Shown here: piece after piece, positions 1 to 8,807 of the stretch | Numbering within the stretch: the first letter of the stretch is position 1 | Layout: each line of letters opens with the position of its first letter | NCBI RefSeq assembly: GCF_017168255.1 | Contig: NZ_JABFAP010000001.1 | Coordinates: 1,454,640-1,518,639, forward strand | Direction: 5' to 3' | From: Agrococcus sp. KRD186 | GTDB lineage: Bacteria > Actinomycetota > Actinomycetes > Actinomycetales > Microbacteriaceae | Length of the DNA stretch: 64,000 bases | Translations under genes and position numbers: made by a program | The notes under the pieces: model-generated | What the model was told of the DNA's origin: nothing | Database searches by the model: none | What the model saw: only the letters and a program-made list of their open reading frames with translations

Positions 1-2
1 GT

Positions 3-3000
3 TCAACGCACGGCGCCTGGCGGCAGTGGAGGCGGCTCTGGGAAGTCGCCGCCGAGCTGCGCCTCGAGGCGCGCCAGGTCAGGCAGGCCCTGCTGTGCCT
101 CCTCGCGGCTGATCACCTGCGGGAAGCTGAACGCGCCGACCTCCCAGTAGGCGCCACAGCTGCGGCAGCGCCGCACCTCCCCCATGAGCCGCTCGCTCTC
201 GCCGATCGTCACCGGTCCCCCGACGTGCGTGACCCAGTACGAGCTGCAGATCTCGCACGCACCCAGCCTCGGCTGGGTGACGCGCCAAGCACGCGTCGCC
301 TCGGCCGCCAGTGCTCGGTATCGCGGCCCGCCGCGCCCCCGATACAGGTCGCGCGAGTCGAATGCCCCACCCGACGCAGAGGGGTCGTGTTGGATGCGCG
401 AGGCGAGTTGGTCGAGGTACCCCGTGCCATCGCGCCGAAAGCCCGCGGTCTCCGTCGCATCGAGTCGGAGCAGCAGGGAGTTCTCCTGCTCGCTGCCGCT
501 GCGCTTGGTGGCGAGCAGCAGGTCGTGGCCGCTGTGCAGCAGCACCCATTCGCCGGGCTGAACCTCGACGACCTCGGCCGGCGCATCCTCGTGCATGCCA
601 CGCATCAATTCGAGGTGGCGCGCGATCCCTGCCCTGCGCTCGCGCGCCTTGCCGTCGGCATCCATGGATGCGAACGACGCCGCCCCCGCCCAGGCGAGGC
701 GAGGCGGCACCTCGCTCCATCGCATCCTGTCGAGCACGGCCGGATCGACGTGCTTGAAGATCGCGGCGCCGCGGATCGCCAGCCCCCACTCGAGCAGACG
801 CGTGCAGTCGAGGCACTCGAGGAAGCTGACGATCGTGTACTTCATGTCAGAGGCGAACAGGTCGATCATGTCTGCGAGCGGCACGTCGCCGACGATCGCT
901 CGCATGCGGCCGGCGGCGACGCGATCCTGCAGCGCCTGCGTGGTGGCATCGATGTCGATGTCGTACGGCGGCTTGCCGTCGGATCGCACCAATGCCGAGT
1001 CGCACGTCGCGCACGACTGCGGCTCGCTCACCGGGTCGAGCGGCGGCGCGACGTCTGGGTGCGCGCCGGCGGCACCCAGGCCGATGCGCGGGTCGGTGCG
1101 CACCCAGACCTCTCCGTCAGCGGATCCCGGCGGGCTGTCGACCAGCTCGAGGCCGAGCGCCTCGACCGCCTGCAGCAGCGCACCGCGCGCCTCCCCCGCC
1201 TGTCCGAGGGTGCAGCTGTCGAACAGCACCCAATGCACGTCCCAGCGGTCGAAGAAGCCGGTCACGGCCCATGCCCGTCTCAGGACGCCGACGGCAGCAC
1301 CATCGAGGGATGCCGCGTCGTCCAGCACTGCCTCACTCGCGGCGGCTGCGGCGAATCCGCGCCCCACGTCGTCGGCGCTCCACCACAGAGCCGCCGCAAC
1401 GACGGCCTCCTGCGTGAACGACTCGATCTCGAGGAAGGGGTCGACGAGTCGCTCGACGCCGGTCGCGGCGAGACCGAGCTCGGCTTCCCGCAGCACTGGC
1501 ACCAGCCCATCGGCCAGTGCGCACGGGCCGGCAAACGTGAAGACGCCGGTGGCGGGCGCGCTCCCAGCCAGCGCGAGCACCGCCGCAGGCACCTCCGGTT
1601 GCACGCCCGCGGCATCCACGGCGGATGCGCTGAGCGGGCTCGTGCGGTCGTTCGTCACGAGCAGGCCTCGGCCGTCGGCGGTGAACCACGCGTCGACGGT
1701 CGAGCCGTCGTCGTGCGCGTAGCCGTAGTGCGTGACACCGTCGACGATCACGGGCTCGCGGCCGCCGATCCGCGTCAGGACGGCCAGCCGATGGCGCAGC
1801 TCCCGCGGGTGCGTGCGTCGCAGCCTCGACTCGTCCATCGCCATCCGCAGCTGCGCACCGACGAGCGCCTGCTGGTCTGGAAGCCACGGGCCGTGCCGCT
1901 CGAGCGCGGTGATCCCGCCGCTGACGAACGTGCTGACCAACGCGAAGTAGTCGCCGAACTCGGGGACGGCGCGAAGATCCACGCTCACAGGATCGGTCGT
2001 TGCTCGCCCGATCGCGTCGGCGCCGAGCAAGAGCATGATCCCCTCGCCATGCTCCTCGTCCTCGATGCCGAACGTCAGCGTGCCGTCGGGCTGGCGCTCG
2101 CGCACGAAGGCCCAGAACGCTGCTTGCGCCGAAAGCGCATCGCCCGGTGCCCAGCGCTGCTCGTCGTCTTCGCCGTCGCTGAACAGCAGCGGACGCTGCG
2201 AGGCCAGCCTCGCCCGACCGGAACCCTCGCCGTCGCGCGACCGCACGGTGGCGTTGCAGACGACGCGGAACGTGCCCTCAGCAGCACCGACGAATGAGCG
2301 GATGCTGTGGTTCCGCACGAGCAGGCAAGAGCCCAGCCGATTCGGCGCACCGAATGTCACCACCTCAGCGAAGTCGCGCCACTCGCCTCGCGACTTGCCG
2401 CGACATACCCACCCGGTCCTCGGCGCATCCGCCAGGAACGGCTCGATGACTCTCGCGAGCACGGCCGAGAGCGGGAGCCGCGCAGGAACCTCGAAGGTCG
2501 CGGTGCGCTCTCCCTGGTCACCCGGATGCGCATCCTCGCGCCACAGCTCGACGGTGATCAGTTCATGCTGCTCACTGGCGTCGGACTCCTCATCGCCGGG
2601 CGGCGGCCACCGAAGGTCGAGCTCGCGCAGCACATAGGGCTCGGCGACGCCGTCGGTCGCGGCGTAGGCGGCGAAGATCTCGGCCGCCTCGTCGGCAGTC
2701 AGCACCTCGCTGGGTCGCAGCATCGTCTCGTGACGACCGCCGTCCCAGCTGACAGCCTCGGTCAGCGCTTCGCCCTCACCGCCCGCTCTGCCGAGCACGT
2801 GCTGGTGCGCAGTGCCGTCGGCATCGACGAAGCGCACCTCGACCGTCATCGCGGCGGCAGCGCCGGCGCATTGCATGTACGCATCGGCCTCGGGGATCTC
2901 CTGCTCGAGATCCAGCTCGGTCGGTGCTCGCCAGATCGCATACGACCAGCGCGATGAGCCGTCCATGCTGCGCAGTATCGCTCGCAGGTCCTCGAGCGTC

Positions 3001-3494
3001 GGTGGCGCGTCGAGCGGGAGCGCACGATTGCTCGAGCCGTTCCGCTGGTCGATGTGGGTGCCGTGCGTCATCGCAGCACCCTTGGCGCGCATGCGCGCCC
3101 AGTGTTGCCGCTCCACGTCGGCCTGTTGCTCGGCAACGGTGATCGCCGTCGCGGGGTCGACGGGCTCGAACGTGTCGACGAGGTCTTCGACCTGTCCCCC
3201 CATCTGCCGGTAGGCCCGCTGCCCGCCACCCTGGTCACGCGCCTGGCCGCTCGGCCAGACGCCGAGCTGCGCACCGGCGACGCCGACGCGCCACCCTTCA
3301 GGCTCGAGCTGCTCGCGCACGAGGCAGAGCGCTTCGAACGCGTCATCGGCGAGCGCCTCGACGGTGTCGAACTCGGCGCACTCGAGCGATACCGTCCAGC
3401 GGTAGTCGGCGGTCAGCTGCCACGCGACGGAGGCGGCATGCACGACACCGTCTCTGCTCAACTGCACGGCCTGCGGGCTCTCGATGATGCGCAC
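3..3494 (-). CDS. Large multi-module protein, probable polyimmunity protein
   Basis: A 1163-aa soluble protein with a GTG start; no signal peptide or membrane segment is visible. It reads as several modules. Residues 1-100 are a compact alpha/beta segment ending GGGQRAYR. Residues about 165-300 have the look of an Imm1-type immunity domain (YMQCAG, MTVEVRF, TADEAAEIFAAYAATD, then an LRELDL ending). The long middle is unrecognised. The last third carries two paired-cysteine zinc-ribbon-like parts, CATC with CLDC around residues 845-920 and CEIC with CRSC around 1080-1113. The two plus-strand neighbours beyond it are of SUFU-like and SMI1/KNR4-like type, both superfamilies used as immunity proteins against polymorphic toxins, so a concatenated immunity role fits. 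No toxin gene is inside the window. Confidence is high that this is a gene and moderate to low for the function. Confidence 0.6.
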   Translation of the reverse strand: MRIIESPQAVQLSRDGVVHAASVAWQLTADYRWTVSLECAEFDTVEALADDAFEALCLVREQLEPEGWRVGVAGAQLGVWPSGQARDQGGGQRAYRQMGGQVEDLVDTFEPVDPATAITVAEQQADVERQHWARMRAKGAAMTHGTHIDQRNGSSNRALPLDAPPTLEDLRAILRSMDGSSRWSYAIWRAPTELDLEQEIPEADAYMQCAGAAAAMTVEVRFVDADGTAHQHVLGRAGGEGEALTEAVSWDGGRHETMLRPSEVLTADEAAEIFAAYAATDGVAEPYVLRELDLRWPPPGDEESDASEQHELITVELWREDAHPGDQGERTATFEVPARLPLSAVLARVIEPFLADAPRTGWVCRGKSRGEWRDFAEVVTFGAPNRLGSCLLVRNHSIRSFVGAAEGTFRVVCNATVRSRDGEGSGRARLASQRPLLFSDGEDDEQRWAPGDALSAQAAFWAFVRERQPDGTLTFGIEDEEHGEGIMLLLGADAIGRATTDPVSVDLRAVPEFGDYFALVSTFVSGGITALERHGPWLPDQQALVGAQLRMAMDESRLRRTHPRELRHRLAVLTRIGGREPVIVDGVTHYGYAHDDGSTVDAWFTADGRGLLVTNDRTSPLSASAVDAAGVQPEVPAAVLALAGSAPATGVFTFAGPCALADGLVPVLREAELGLAATGVERLVDPFLEIESFTQEAVVAAALWWSADDVGRGFAAAAASEAVLDDAASLDGAAVGVLRRAWAVTGFFDRWDVHWVLFDSCTLGQAGEARGALLQAVEALGLELVDSPPGSADGEVWVRTDPRIGLGAAGAHPDVAPPLDPVSEPQSCATCDSALVRSDGKPPYDIDIDATTQALQDRVAAGRMRAIVGDVPLADMIDLFASDMKYTIVSFLECLDCTRLLEWGLAIRGAAIFKHVDPAVLDRMRWSEVPPRLAWAGAASFASMDADGKARERRAGIARHLELMRGMHEDAPAEVVEVQPGEWVLLHSGHDLLLATKRSGSEQENSLLLRLDATETAGFRRDGTGYLDQLASRIQHDPSASGGAFDSRDLYRGRGGPRYRALAAEATRAWRVTQPRLGACEICSSYWVTHVGGPVTIGESERLMGEVRRCRSCGAYWEVGAFSFPQVISREEAQQGLPDLARLEAQLGGDFPEPPPLPPGAVR

Positions 3495-3577
3495 GCACTT
3501 GACTGTATGCGGCGCCGCGCGGCCGCCTCACGGCATCCGCCCATGTTCACGCGTTCCCGCGCTGGTTGACTCGCGAC

Positions 3578-4393
3578 ATGGCCGATGCCCAAGCGTTCCC
3601 CTCCCATGTCTTCGACGCGCTGGGGGTCGACCCGCTCATGCACCCCGACCCGATCGGCGGCACGGTGCGCGTGGTGGAGAAGCGGCCGCCAGGCGGCCCG
3701 ATCGTCATGATGACGTCGGGCGCATCGCTGCTGCCGACCGATTCCGGCGAGCGCGTCGAGCTCGCGGTCGAGACGATCGAGGGCCAGCAGGGCGCGGCGA
3801 TCATCGCCATGAAGATCGTCTGCGACGACATGGCGACGAACCGTCGTGTGCCGCCTGTCGGTTCGCCGTGGCGCAACAGCGAGCCCTTCCTCAACGGCAC
3901 CCGCTTGTCAGCGATCATGGTCACGCCGTCGCGCTGGGGCGACGCGTTCGACGAGGTGCGGTCGGCAGATGGCGCGACCATCGGACACGTGCGGATGCTG
4001 CGACTGCTCACGGACTCGGAGGCGTCGTTCGCGCGGGCCAACGGCTGGGAGGCGCTGGTGGCTGCGGCGGGTTCGGTCGACGCGCTGCTCGATGTCACGC
4101 GCGCCGATACGGTCGCCGGAGCCGGATTGCCCGGCGATGCACCGGTCTTCCTCTCGAAGATGCACGCCGATCACCCGCCGCGCTGGGTCACGTTCACCGG
4201 CAACGACCTCGAGTCGTTCACGGGACTGGAGACCGACGAGTACATGGAAGACGCGGCCAATCGCGAGATCTGGTCGTACTCGTCGTTCCATGCGCGCTAC
4301 CCGTGGGTGGAGGGGTTCGTCAGCGAAGCCAGACCGGGGCAGACCGCGCTCTTCACCGACGGCTCGGGCGCCTACACGCTCGAGGACGACTGA
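3578..4393 (+). CDS. Suppressor-of-fused (SUFU)-like domain protein
   Basis: A 271-aa soluble protein. The N-terminal half resembles bacterial SUFU-like proteins: GGTVRVVEKRPPGGP, then MMTSGAS near residue 45, then GERVELAVETIEG and a hydrophobic strand before PSRWGDAFDEVR. Such proteins are common in toxin-immunity loci. The C-terminal part (HADHPPRWVTF, EIWSYSSFHARYPW) is not recognised. I start at the ATG at 3578; a TTG four codons upstream is also in frame, and neither has a strong ribosome binding site. It is divergent from the large multi-module gene, with 83 bp between the starts. The element at 4487 now separates it from the SMI1-like gene. An immunity role is inferred from family and neighbours. 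Confidence 0.55.
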   Translation: MADAQAFPSHVFDALGVDPLMHPDPIGGTVRVVEKRPPGGPIVMMTSGASLLPTDSGERVELAVETIEGQQGAAIIAMKIVCDDMATNRRVPPVGSPWRNSEPFLNGTRLSAIMVTPSRWGDAFDEVRSADGATIGHVRMLRLLTDSEASFARANGWEALVAAAGSVDALLDVTRADTVAGAGLPGDAPVFLSKMHADHPPRWVTFTGNDLESFTGLETDEYMEDAANREIWSYSSFHARYPWVEGFVSEARPGQTALFTDGSGAYTLEDD

Positions 4394-4486
4394 CGCGAGC
4401 CTGCCGTCGTGCTGGTCATCGGGCGAGCCAGCGTGGCGTCCCGTCGATCTCGCCCTGCTCGCGACGCCGCAGGGATCAGCCCCTAG

Positions 4487-4510
4487 GAGACTGCTGAACA
4501 ATCCGGCGGG
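4487..4510. repeat. Left terminal inverted repeat of IS1182-type element
   Basis: Starts GAGACTGCTGAACAA, followed by a T/C difference from the right end; about 21 of 24 positions match the reverse complement of 6281-6304. Confidence 0.85.
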
Positions 4511-4559
4511 TTGAGGCGTGCCTTCGGCCGGTGTGGCGGCGATGCCGGAAAATTGGGTC

Positions 4560-6116
4560 ATGCAGGGTCGCGATGATGGGCAGCGTCAGCTTCTGGATGT
4601 GGAGACGTGGGCGGGGCATCTGCTGCCGGCGGGGTCGGTGTTCGAGTTCCTCGCGCAGCATCGGCATGAGCTGTTCCCGGATGAGGCTTTTTCGGACCTG
4701 TTCCCGTCGAATCTTGGCCGGCGGTCGATTCCGGCGGAGGTGATCGCGTCGGTGCTGGTGCTGCAGACGCTCCACAACCTCTCGGATCGGGAGACGGCCG
4801 ATGCGGTCACGTTCGATCTGCGCTGGAAGGCGGCGTGCGGGTTCGGGATGACCGAGAGCAGCTTCCACCCCTCGGCGTTGACCTACTGGCGGCGCCGGCT
4901 GGCCGGCAGCGAGCGGCCGCACCGGATCTTCGACGCGGTCGCGGAGGTGATCGCGCAGTCGGGCGCGCTGGCGGGCCGGCGGCGTCGCGCGGTCGATTCG
5001 ACGATCCTGGACGACGCGGTCGCGCGGCAGGACACGGTCACGCAACTGATCGCGCAGATCCGCCGCGTCGCGCGAGAGATCCCCGCCACCGCCGAACTGA
5101 TCGCTGGCCTGCCCGGTCACGACTACTCGCAGCCGGGGAAGCCAGAGATCGCATGGGACGACGCGACGGCCAGGGACGCGCTGGTCTCGGCGCTGGTGTC
5201 CGACGCGCTCACCGTCCTCGAGCACACGCAGCCGCTGGAACTGACTGATCGGCAGCGGGAGGCGCTGGCGCTGCTGGCGCTGGTCGCCGGCCAGGACGTG
5301 GAGCCGGCGGAGGGCTCGGACGGCACCGACGGCCGCTGGCGCATCGCCCGGAAGGTCGCCCCGGACCGGGTGATCTCCACCGTCGACCCCGAGACCCGCC
5401 ACGCCCACAAGTCGCGCGAGAAGCGCCAAGACGGCTACAAGGCGCACGTCGTCATCGAACCCGACACAGGCCTGGTCACCGCGGCCGCGCTCACCGGCGC
5501 GTCCGGGCCCGCCAACAGCGACGCGGCGCGCGGCGCCGAGCTGCTCGAGGCGGATGCGAGCATCGGCGACGAGCCGGTGGAGGTGCTGGCCGATTCCGCT
5601 TACGGCTCGGGCGCGCTGCTCGAGCGCGTGCAGCGGGCCGGACACGTCGCCGTGATCAAGCCCATGCCGTTGCGGCGGGCCGTGCCCGACGGGTTCACCA
5701 TCGACGACTTCACCGTCGACCACGCCGCCGGCACCGCCACCTGCCCAGCCGGCACCACCCGACCGATCTCGCCCAAGGGCAAGGTCACCTTCGGCGCCGC
5801 CTGCGCGGGCTGCCCGCTCCGGCAGCGATGCACGACCGCCGCGCGCGGCCGGAAGATGACGCTCACCGAACACGACCGCATCAAGCGCGAGCACCGAGCC
5901 AGAGCGAAAGAGCCCGCCTTCCAGGCCGTCTATCGGCAGCACCGGCCGATGGTCGAACGCTCGATCGCGTGGATGACCCGCGGCGCACGCCGCGTCCCCT
6001 ACCGGGGCGTGGCCAGCAACCACGCCTGGTGGGTCACACGCGCGGCCGCGATCAACCTCCAGCGGCTCCTGAAACTCGGACTCAACCAGCGGGACAGGGC
6101 CTGGGCCCTCGCATAG
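4560..6116 (+). CDS. IS1182-family DDE transposase
   Basis: Transposase of the surrounding insertion sequence, 518 aa from the ATG at 4560; in-frame alternatives at 4542 (ATG) and 4518 (GTG) would add 6 or 14 residues. The N-terminal region (residues 10-120) has the family pattern of a DNA-binding part, with ELFPDEAFSDLF, LSDRETADAV and ALTYWRRRL. DDE-core landmarks follow: AVDSTILDDAV, then HKSREKRQDGYKAHV and VLADSAYGSG. Near the C-terminus come cysteines of a zinc-ribbon-like insert (CPAG, CAGCPLRQRC) and a YRQHRPMVERSIAW helix typical of IS1182-type enzymes. The frame is unbroken and the element has both ends, so it is probably active. It moves only its own element; there is no cargo. Confidence 0.9.
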   Translation: MQGRDDGQRQLLDVETWAGHLLPAGSVFEFLAQHRHELFPDEAFSDLFPSNLGRRSIPAEVIASVLVLQTLHNLSDRETADAVTFDLRWKAACGFGMTESSFHPSALTYWRRRLAGSERPHRIFDAVAEVIAQSGALAGRRRRAVDSTILDDAVARQDTVTQLIAQIRRVAREIPATAELIAGLPGHDYSQPGKPEIAWDDATARDALVSALVSDALTVLEHTQPLELTDRQREALALLALVAGQDVEPAEGSDGTDGRWRIARKVAPDRVISTVDPETRHAHKSREKRQDGYKAHVVIEPDTGLVTAAALTGASGPANSDAARGAELLEADASIGDEPVEVLADSAYGSGALLERVQRAGHVAVIKPMPLRRAVPDGFTIDDFTVDHAAGTATCPAGTTRPISPKGKVTFGAACAGCPLRQRCTTAARGRKMTLTEHDRIKREHRARAKEPAFQAVYRQHRPMVERSIAWMTRGARRVPYRGVASNHAWWVTRAAAINLQRLLKLGLNQRDRAWALA

Positions 6117-6280
6117 AGGCCTCCGGGGCCGTCCCGGCCCCGGACACAGCCCTGGAGCACCCCAACAGCGCCCGTCCTCGGCCAGAGCGGCCACACGAAT
6201 CGCATTTCGAAGCAGGATCCCTCACCGCCTCGGCTGCCGCCACGACTCACCTCTCTGCTGCGGCGGCACACCGCCACGCA

Positions 6281-6304
6281 CCAGACGGGTTGTTCAGCAG
6301 TCTC
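6281..6304. repeat. Right terminal inverted repeat of IS1182-type element
   Basis: Ends TTGTTCAGCAGTCTC, the reverse complement of the left end, followed directly by the CTAG duplication. Confidence 0.85.
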
Positions 6305-6317
6305 CTAGGCTCGAGCC

Positions 6318-6881
6318 GTGGAGATCGACACTGCATGGGACATCATCGAGCGCGTGCTGCATGACCGACTGCCTCACGTCGCGGGCACCCTCCGCGGGCC
6401 CGTCAGTGACGATGACCTCGAGCGTCTCGCTGGCACCGTGGGGCAGCAGCTGCCTGCGGACTTCGTGGCGAGCCTGCGCCGCCACGACGGCCAGGACAAT
6501 CCGACCGCCCTGCTCGACCTCTTCGACCACTTCACGCTACTCAGCGCCCAGGCGATGATCGCGACCTCCGACATGCGCGTCAGCGCACTCGGCGACGACG
6601 TCGACGACATCATCGACTGGATGGCGCCGGAGCGGGTCAGGCCGATCATGAACTGCCGGGGATGGCTGCAGTTCACCGCGGCGGAGGCCTACGGCCACGC
6701 CCTCGACCTCGATCCGCTGCCAGCAGGTCAGCGCGGCCAAGTCATCTCCTTGCCGGTGGACGGACCCACCCCTGCCCCGGACTTCCCCTCCTACGGGGCG
6801 TGGCTGTCATCGCTGGCAGAGAAGCTCGACGCGGGGGCGTTCACGATCGACGACACTCTCGGCCTCTGGCTCGACGTGTGA
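6318..6881 (+). CDS. SMI1/KNR4 (SUKH)-type protein, probable immunity protein
   Basis: A 187-aa protein with a GTG start. The pattern fits the SUKH superfamily: GPVSDDDLERLAGTVGQQLP (helix before the conserved LP), DFVASLRRHDGQ, then LLSAQAMI, and later RVRPIMNCRGWLQFT and a mid-protein LDLDPLPAGQRGQVISL strand pair, ending with a SLAEKLDAGAF helix. SUKH proteins bind and neutralise secreted or contact-delivered toxins in the cytoplasm. The insertion sequence ends 14 bp before the start codon, so the native leader has been replaced by element sequence; no ribosome binding site is visible, and expression may now depend on the element. Confidence 0.7.
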   Translation: MEIDTAWDIIERVLHDRLPHVAGTLRGPVSDDDLERLAGTVGQQLPADFVASLRRHDGQDNPTALLDLFDHFTLLSAQAMIATSDMRVSALGDDVDDIIDWMAPERVRPIMNCRGWLQFTAAEAYGHALDLDPLPAGQRGQVISLPVDGPTPAPDFPSYGAWLSSLAEKLDAGAFTIDDTLGLWLDV

Positions 6882-6892
6882 GGCCCGTGCCG

Positions 6893-7162
6893 TCACTTCA
6901 CGAGGTACGTGAAGTAGTTCGCGAGCTCGTCCAGTGCATCAGCCAAAAGCCCCTGGTGGCGTTCGCCCATGACGCCGCTCACTTCGTCGCCGATCTCTAT
7001 GAGCGTCTTCGAGCCCGACTCGATCTGGATCCGCATTGCCTCATCCAGGATCGCTCTCACCGCAGCTTGCGCGGCCTCAGACGGATGCTTGGACTGGAAG
7101 TCGGCTTCGTTCGGGCCCGGATAGTGCTTGAGCTTCAGCAAGATCGCTTCGCTGATGTCCAT
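6893..7162 (-). CDS. Small alpha-helical protein of unknown function
   Basis: An 89-aa, mostly helical, acidic protein beginning MDISEAILLKLKHYPGPNEADF. I do not recognise a family. The layout, with a short N-terminal helix, a central EAAQAAVRAILDEAMRI helix and a final LADALDELANYFTYLVK helix, is that of a small helical bundle. It is convergent with the SMI1-like gene, with 11 bp between their stops. Its place at the end of the immunity cluster makes an immunity or accessory role possible, but nothing in the sequence shows it. Confidence 0.6.
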   Translation of the reverse strand: MDISEAILLKLKHYPGPNEADFQSKHPSEAAQAAVRAILDEAMRIQIESGSKTLIEIGDEVSGVMGERHQGLLADALDELANYFTYLVK

Positions 7163-7221
7163 CGCACCATTCTTGCGGGCGCCGCTCCCGCGAGGCAGTG
7201 CTGAGCGCCTAGGGTCGACCC

Positions 7222-7830
7222 GTGGACACGACGCTCGTCATGCTGGTGATCTGCGCCGCGGTCGTCTTCGGCGCGGTCGTCGGCCTCAAGCGCTCCGGCG
7301 GCGCGAAGAAATGGGCGAGCGACGTCGCCGCGGGCCTGCGGCAGTGGCGACGTGCTGGCGTGCTCGGCACGATCGGGGGCGTCGCAGGACTGGTCTCTGC
7401 CGCGGGGGCGATCGTCATCTGGGCCATCTACACGCTCGACGACGTCGGTGGCTGGGCGGCAGGCAGACTATGGGGCGACCCTGTCTGGCCCGCGCACCAG
7501 GCGTACCCGGCATCCGCGCTGATCTTCGCCCTGGCGACGATCTGCGCGCTGTGCATGGCGAGCTTCGCGCTCCGCGACGCGCCCACCCGGGAGGGCATCG
7601 GGTCGAAATTCACGGTGGGGCTGTCGAGCGCTGGATTTGGGGCTGCGGCGCTCGTCGGCATGCTCGTGAGGAGCAACGAAGCAGCGCTGGAGCCGTCGAT
7701 CTGGCTGTACGCGCTGCCCGTGATCACCGCGACCCTCGCATCCGTCTGGGCGGTGCTGATGACGCTCGTCGCCGACCATCGAGCGAAGCGCGACGCGCTG
7801 CCAGAGCCGCCCGATACGGTTCGGCCATGA
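7222..7830 (+). CDS. Integral membrane protein of unknown function
   Basis: A 202-aa protein with a GTG start and about five hydrophobic segments: residues 5-22, 50-72, 92-118, 132-150 and 163-187. A basic stretch (LKRSGGAKKW) follows the first helix, consistent with a cytoplasmic loop. No catalytic motif or named family is recognised. The stop overlaps the next start (ATGA at 7827), so it is probably translated together with the damaged SseB-like gene behind it. Confidence 0.7.
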   Translation: MDTTLVMLVICAAVVFGAVVGLKRSGGAKKWASDVAAGLRQWRRAGVLGTIGGVAGLVSAAGAIVIWAIYTLDDVGGWAAGRLWGDPVWPAHQAYPASALIFALATICALCMASFALRDAPTREGIGSKFTVGLSSAGFGAAALVGMLVRSNEAALEPSIWLYALPVITATLASVWAVLMTLVADHRAKRDALPEPPDTVRP

Positions 7831-8290
7831 GCACCACGCCCTCCGGCCACTCAGATTCGAGTCGCGGCGCGCTGGAGCCGAGCCCGGAGTCGGTGGCTGA
7901 GATCGACCGCCTCAACCAGGTCGCCCAGGCTCGCCCTGGCGAGATCGAACCGCAGATCGAGCTCTGGCGAGCCGTGGCGAACCTGGATTTTTGGTTCGGC
8001 ATCAACAGGGGCACTCCCGAGGTCCTTCGTCCGTACATGCTGGCGGCCGAGCCCGGTCCGATGCTCTGCGTCTTCAGCAGCGCGACCCGCGCGAAGGAGG
8101 CCGCGCAGGCCAACGGCCTCATCGCCCCGGCGAGCCGGTCGCGCTGTTCATCGTGCAGTTGCCCGAGGCCCTGGACTGGGCGATGTCGTTCGGCGAGCAA
8201 GGCGTCACAGGGGTGACCATCGACTACCCCCGGCTCAGCTCCTGGTGCCCGCTGCCGAACCTCGCGAAGCTGCGGCGGAGCGACGTATAG
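7827..8290 (+). pseudogene. SseB-like N-terminal domain protein, frameshifted
   Basis: The first frame starts at ATG 7827 and encodes IEPQIELWRAVANLDFWFG and GPMLCVFSSATRAKEAAQANG, a pattern like the SseB N-terminal domain. After NGLIA the frame is lost. The continuation is in the next frame: GEPVALFIVQLPEALDWAMS to a TAG at 8288-8290. One missing C in the run at 8125-8128 would join the two. The function of SseB-like domains in Actinobacteria is not established. The defect is either a real frameshift or a sequencing error; the damage in nearby genes favours decay. Confidence 0.55.
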
Positions 8291-8732
8291 GTCTCGTGTC
8301 CGATGACGCTCTGCAGATCGATGGCGACCCGGAACGACTGATCGGGTGAGAGCTCTCTCGATCGTCAGAGAACCGTGGAGGCGTGTAGGCCGCCAGCATG
8401 CGGTCCCCGCCACGGAGCAGGACACGCGGGGTCGTGACTGAGGACCACCTGCCAGGGATCTGGAGCCCCTGGAGCAGGACGATCTCGTCGATGTCCTCGG
8501 CCGGCACGACCCGGCGCGGCGCGGCGACGGATCTCAGCTCGATCCGACGGCGATCGACGTGGGTCTCGACGTAGGACGGGAAGACGATGAGCCCCGCGAG
8601 CAGGGCGACTGCTCCGACCGTCGCGAATGCGAGTGCAAGCCCAACCAGTCCGCTCCCACACTGGGCAGAGATCCCGAGTACAGCCACGAGCGTGCAGACG
8701 AGGGCCACAAGGAGGGACACGAGCATGAACAC
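8224..8732 (-). pseudogene. Small membrane protein (PH-like tail), probably frameshifted
   Basis: Two hydrophobic helices at the N-terminus (VSLLVALVCTLVAVLGI and GLALAFATVGAVALLAGLI) are followed by a beta-rich soluble part (RRRIELRSVAAPRRVVPAEDIDEIVLL) of the kind seen in small membrane proteins with a PH-like domain. The frame runs well to PPRFSDDRE. Then the convincing continuation (LSPDQSFRVAIDLQSVIGHE, ending TAG at 8224) is in a different frame, which one missing base near 8350 would restore. Codons upstream of the GTG at 8732 also look coding (TIDCDSSTGFFAGR) but have no start, so the N-terminus may be damaged too. It overlaps the SseB-like gene tail to tail by about 67 bp. Confidence 0.45.
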
Positions 8733-8807
8733 GCGCCCCGCAAAGAAACCGGTGCTCGAGTCGCAGTCGATCGTTGGACTCCAGGTTCATCGGGCTAGCC
8801 TGTCTGG

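Larger units (their letters stand above)
4487..6304 (+). mobile_element. IS1182-type insertion sequence, intact
   Basis: An 1818-bp element with one transposase gene. The ends are inverted repeats: both begin GAGACTGCTGAACAA reading inwards and stay similar for about 24 bp. The element is bracketed by CTAG (4483-4486 and 6305-6308), which looks like a 4-bp target duplication. Removing the element and one CTAG restores a continuous leader for the gene starting at 6318. The intact ends and open reading frame suggest a fairly recent insertion. Confidence 0.9.

Noticed and set aside
225-2297. 690-aa open frame on the plus strand inside the large minus-strand gene
   Set aside because: Arg/Ala/His-rich shadow of high-GC coding DNA; the opposite frame has domain-like composition and continuous coding character.
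4476-6194. Minus-strand open frame across the IS1182-type transposase
   Set aside because: It reads through the terminal repeat and has a shadow composition; the plus-strand frame has all transposase motifs.
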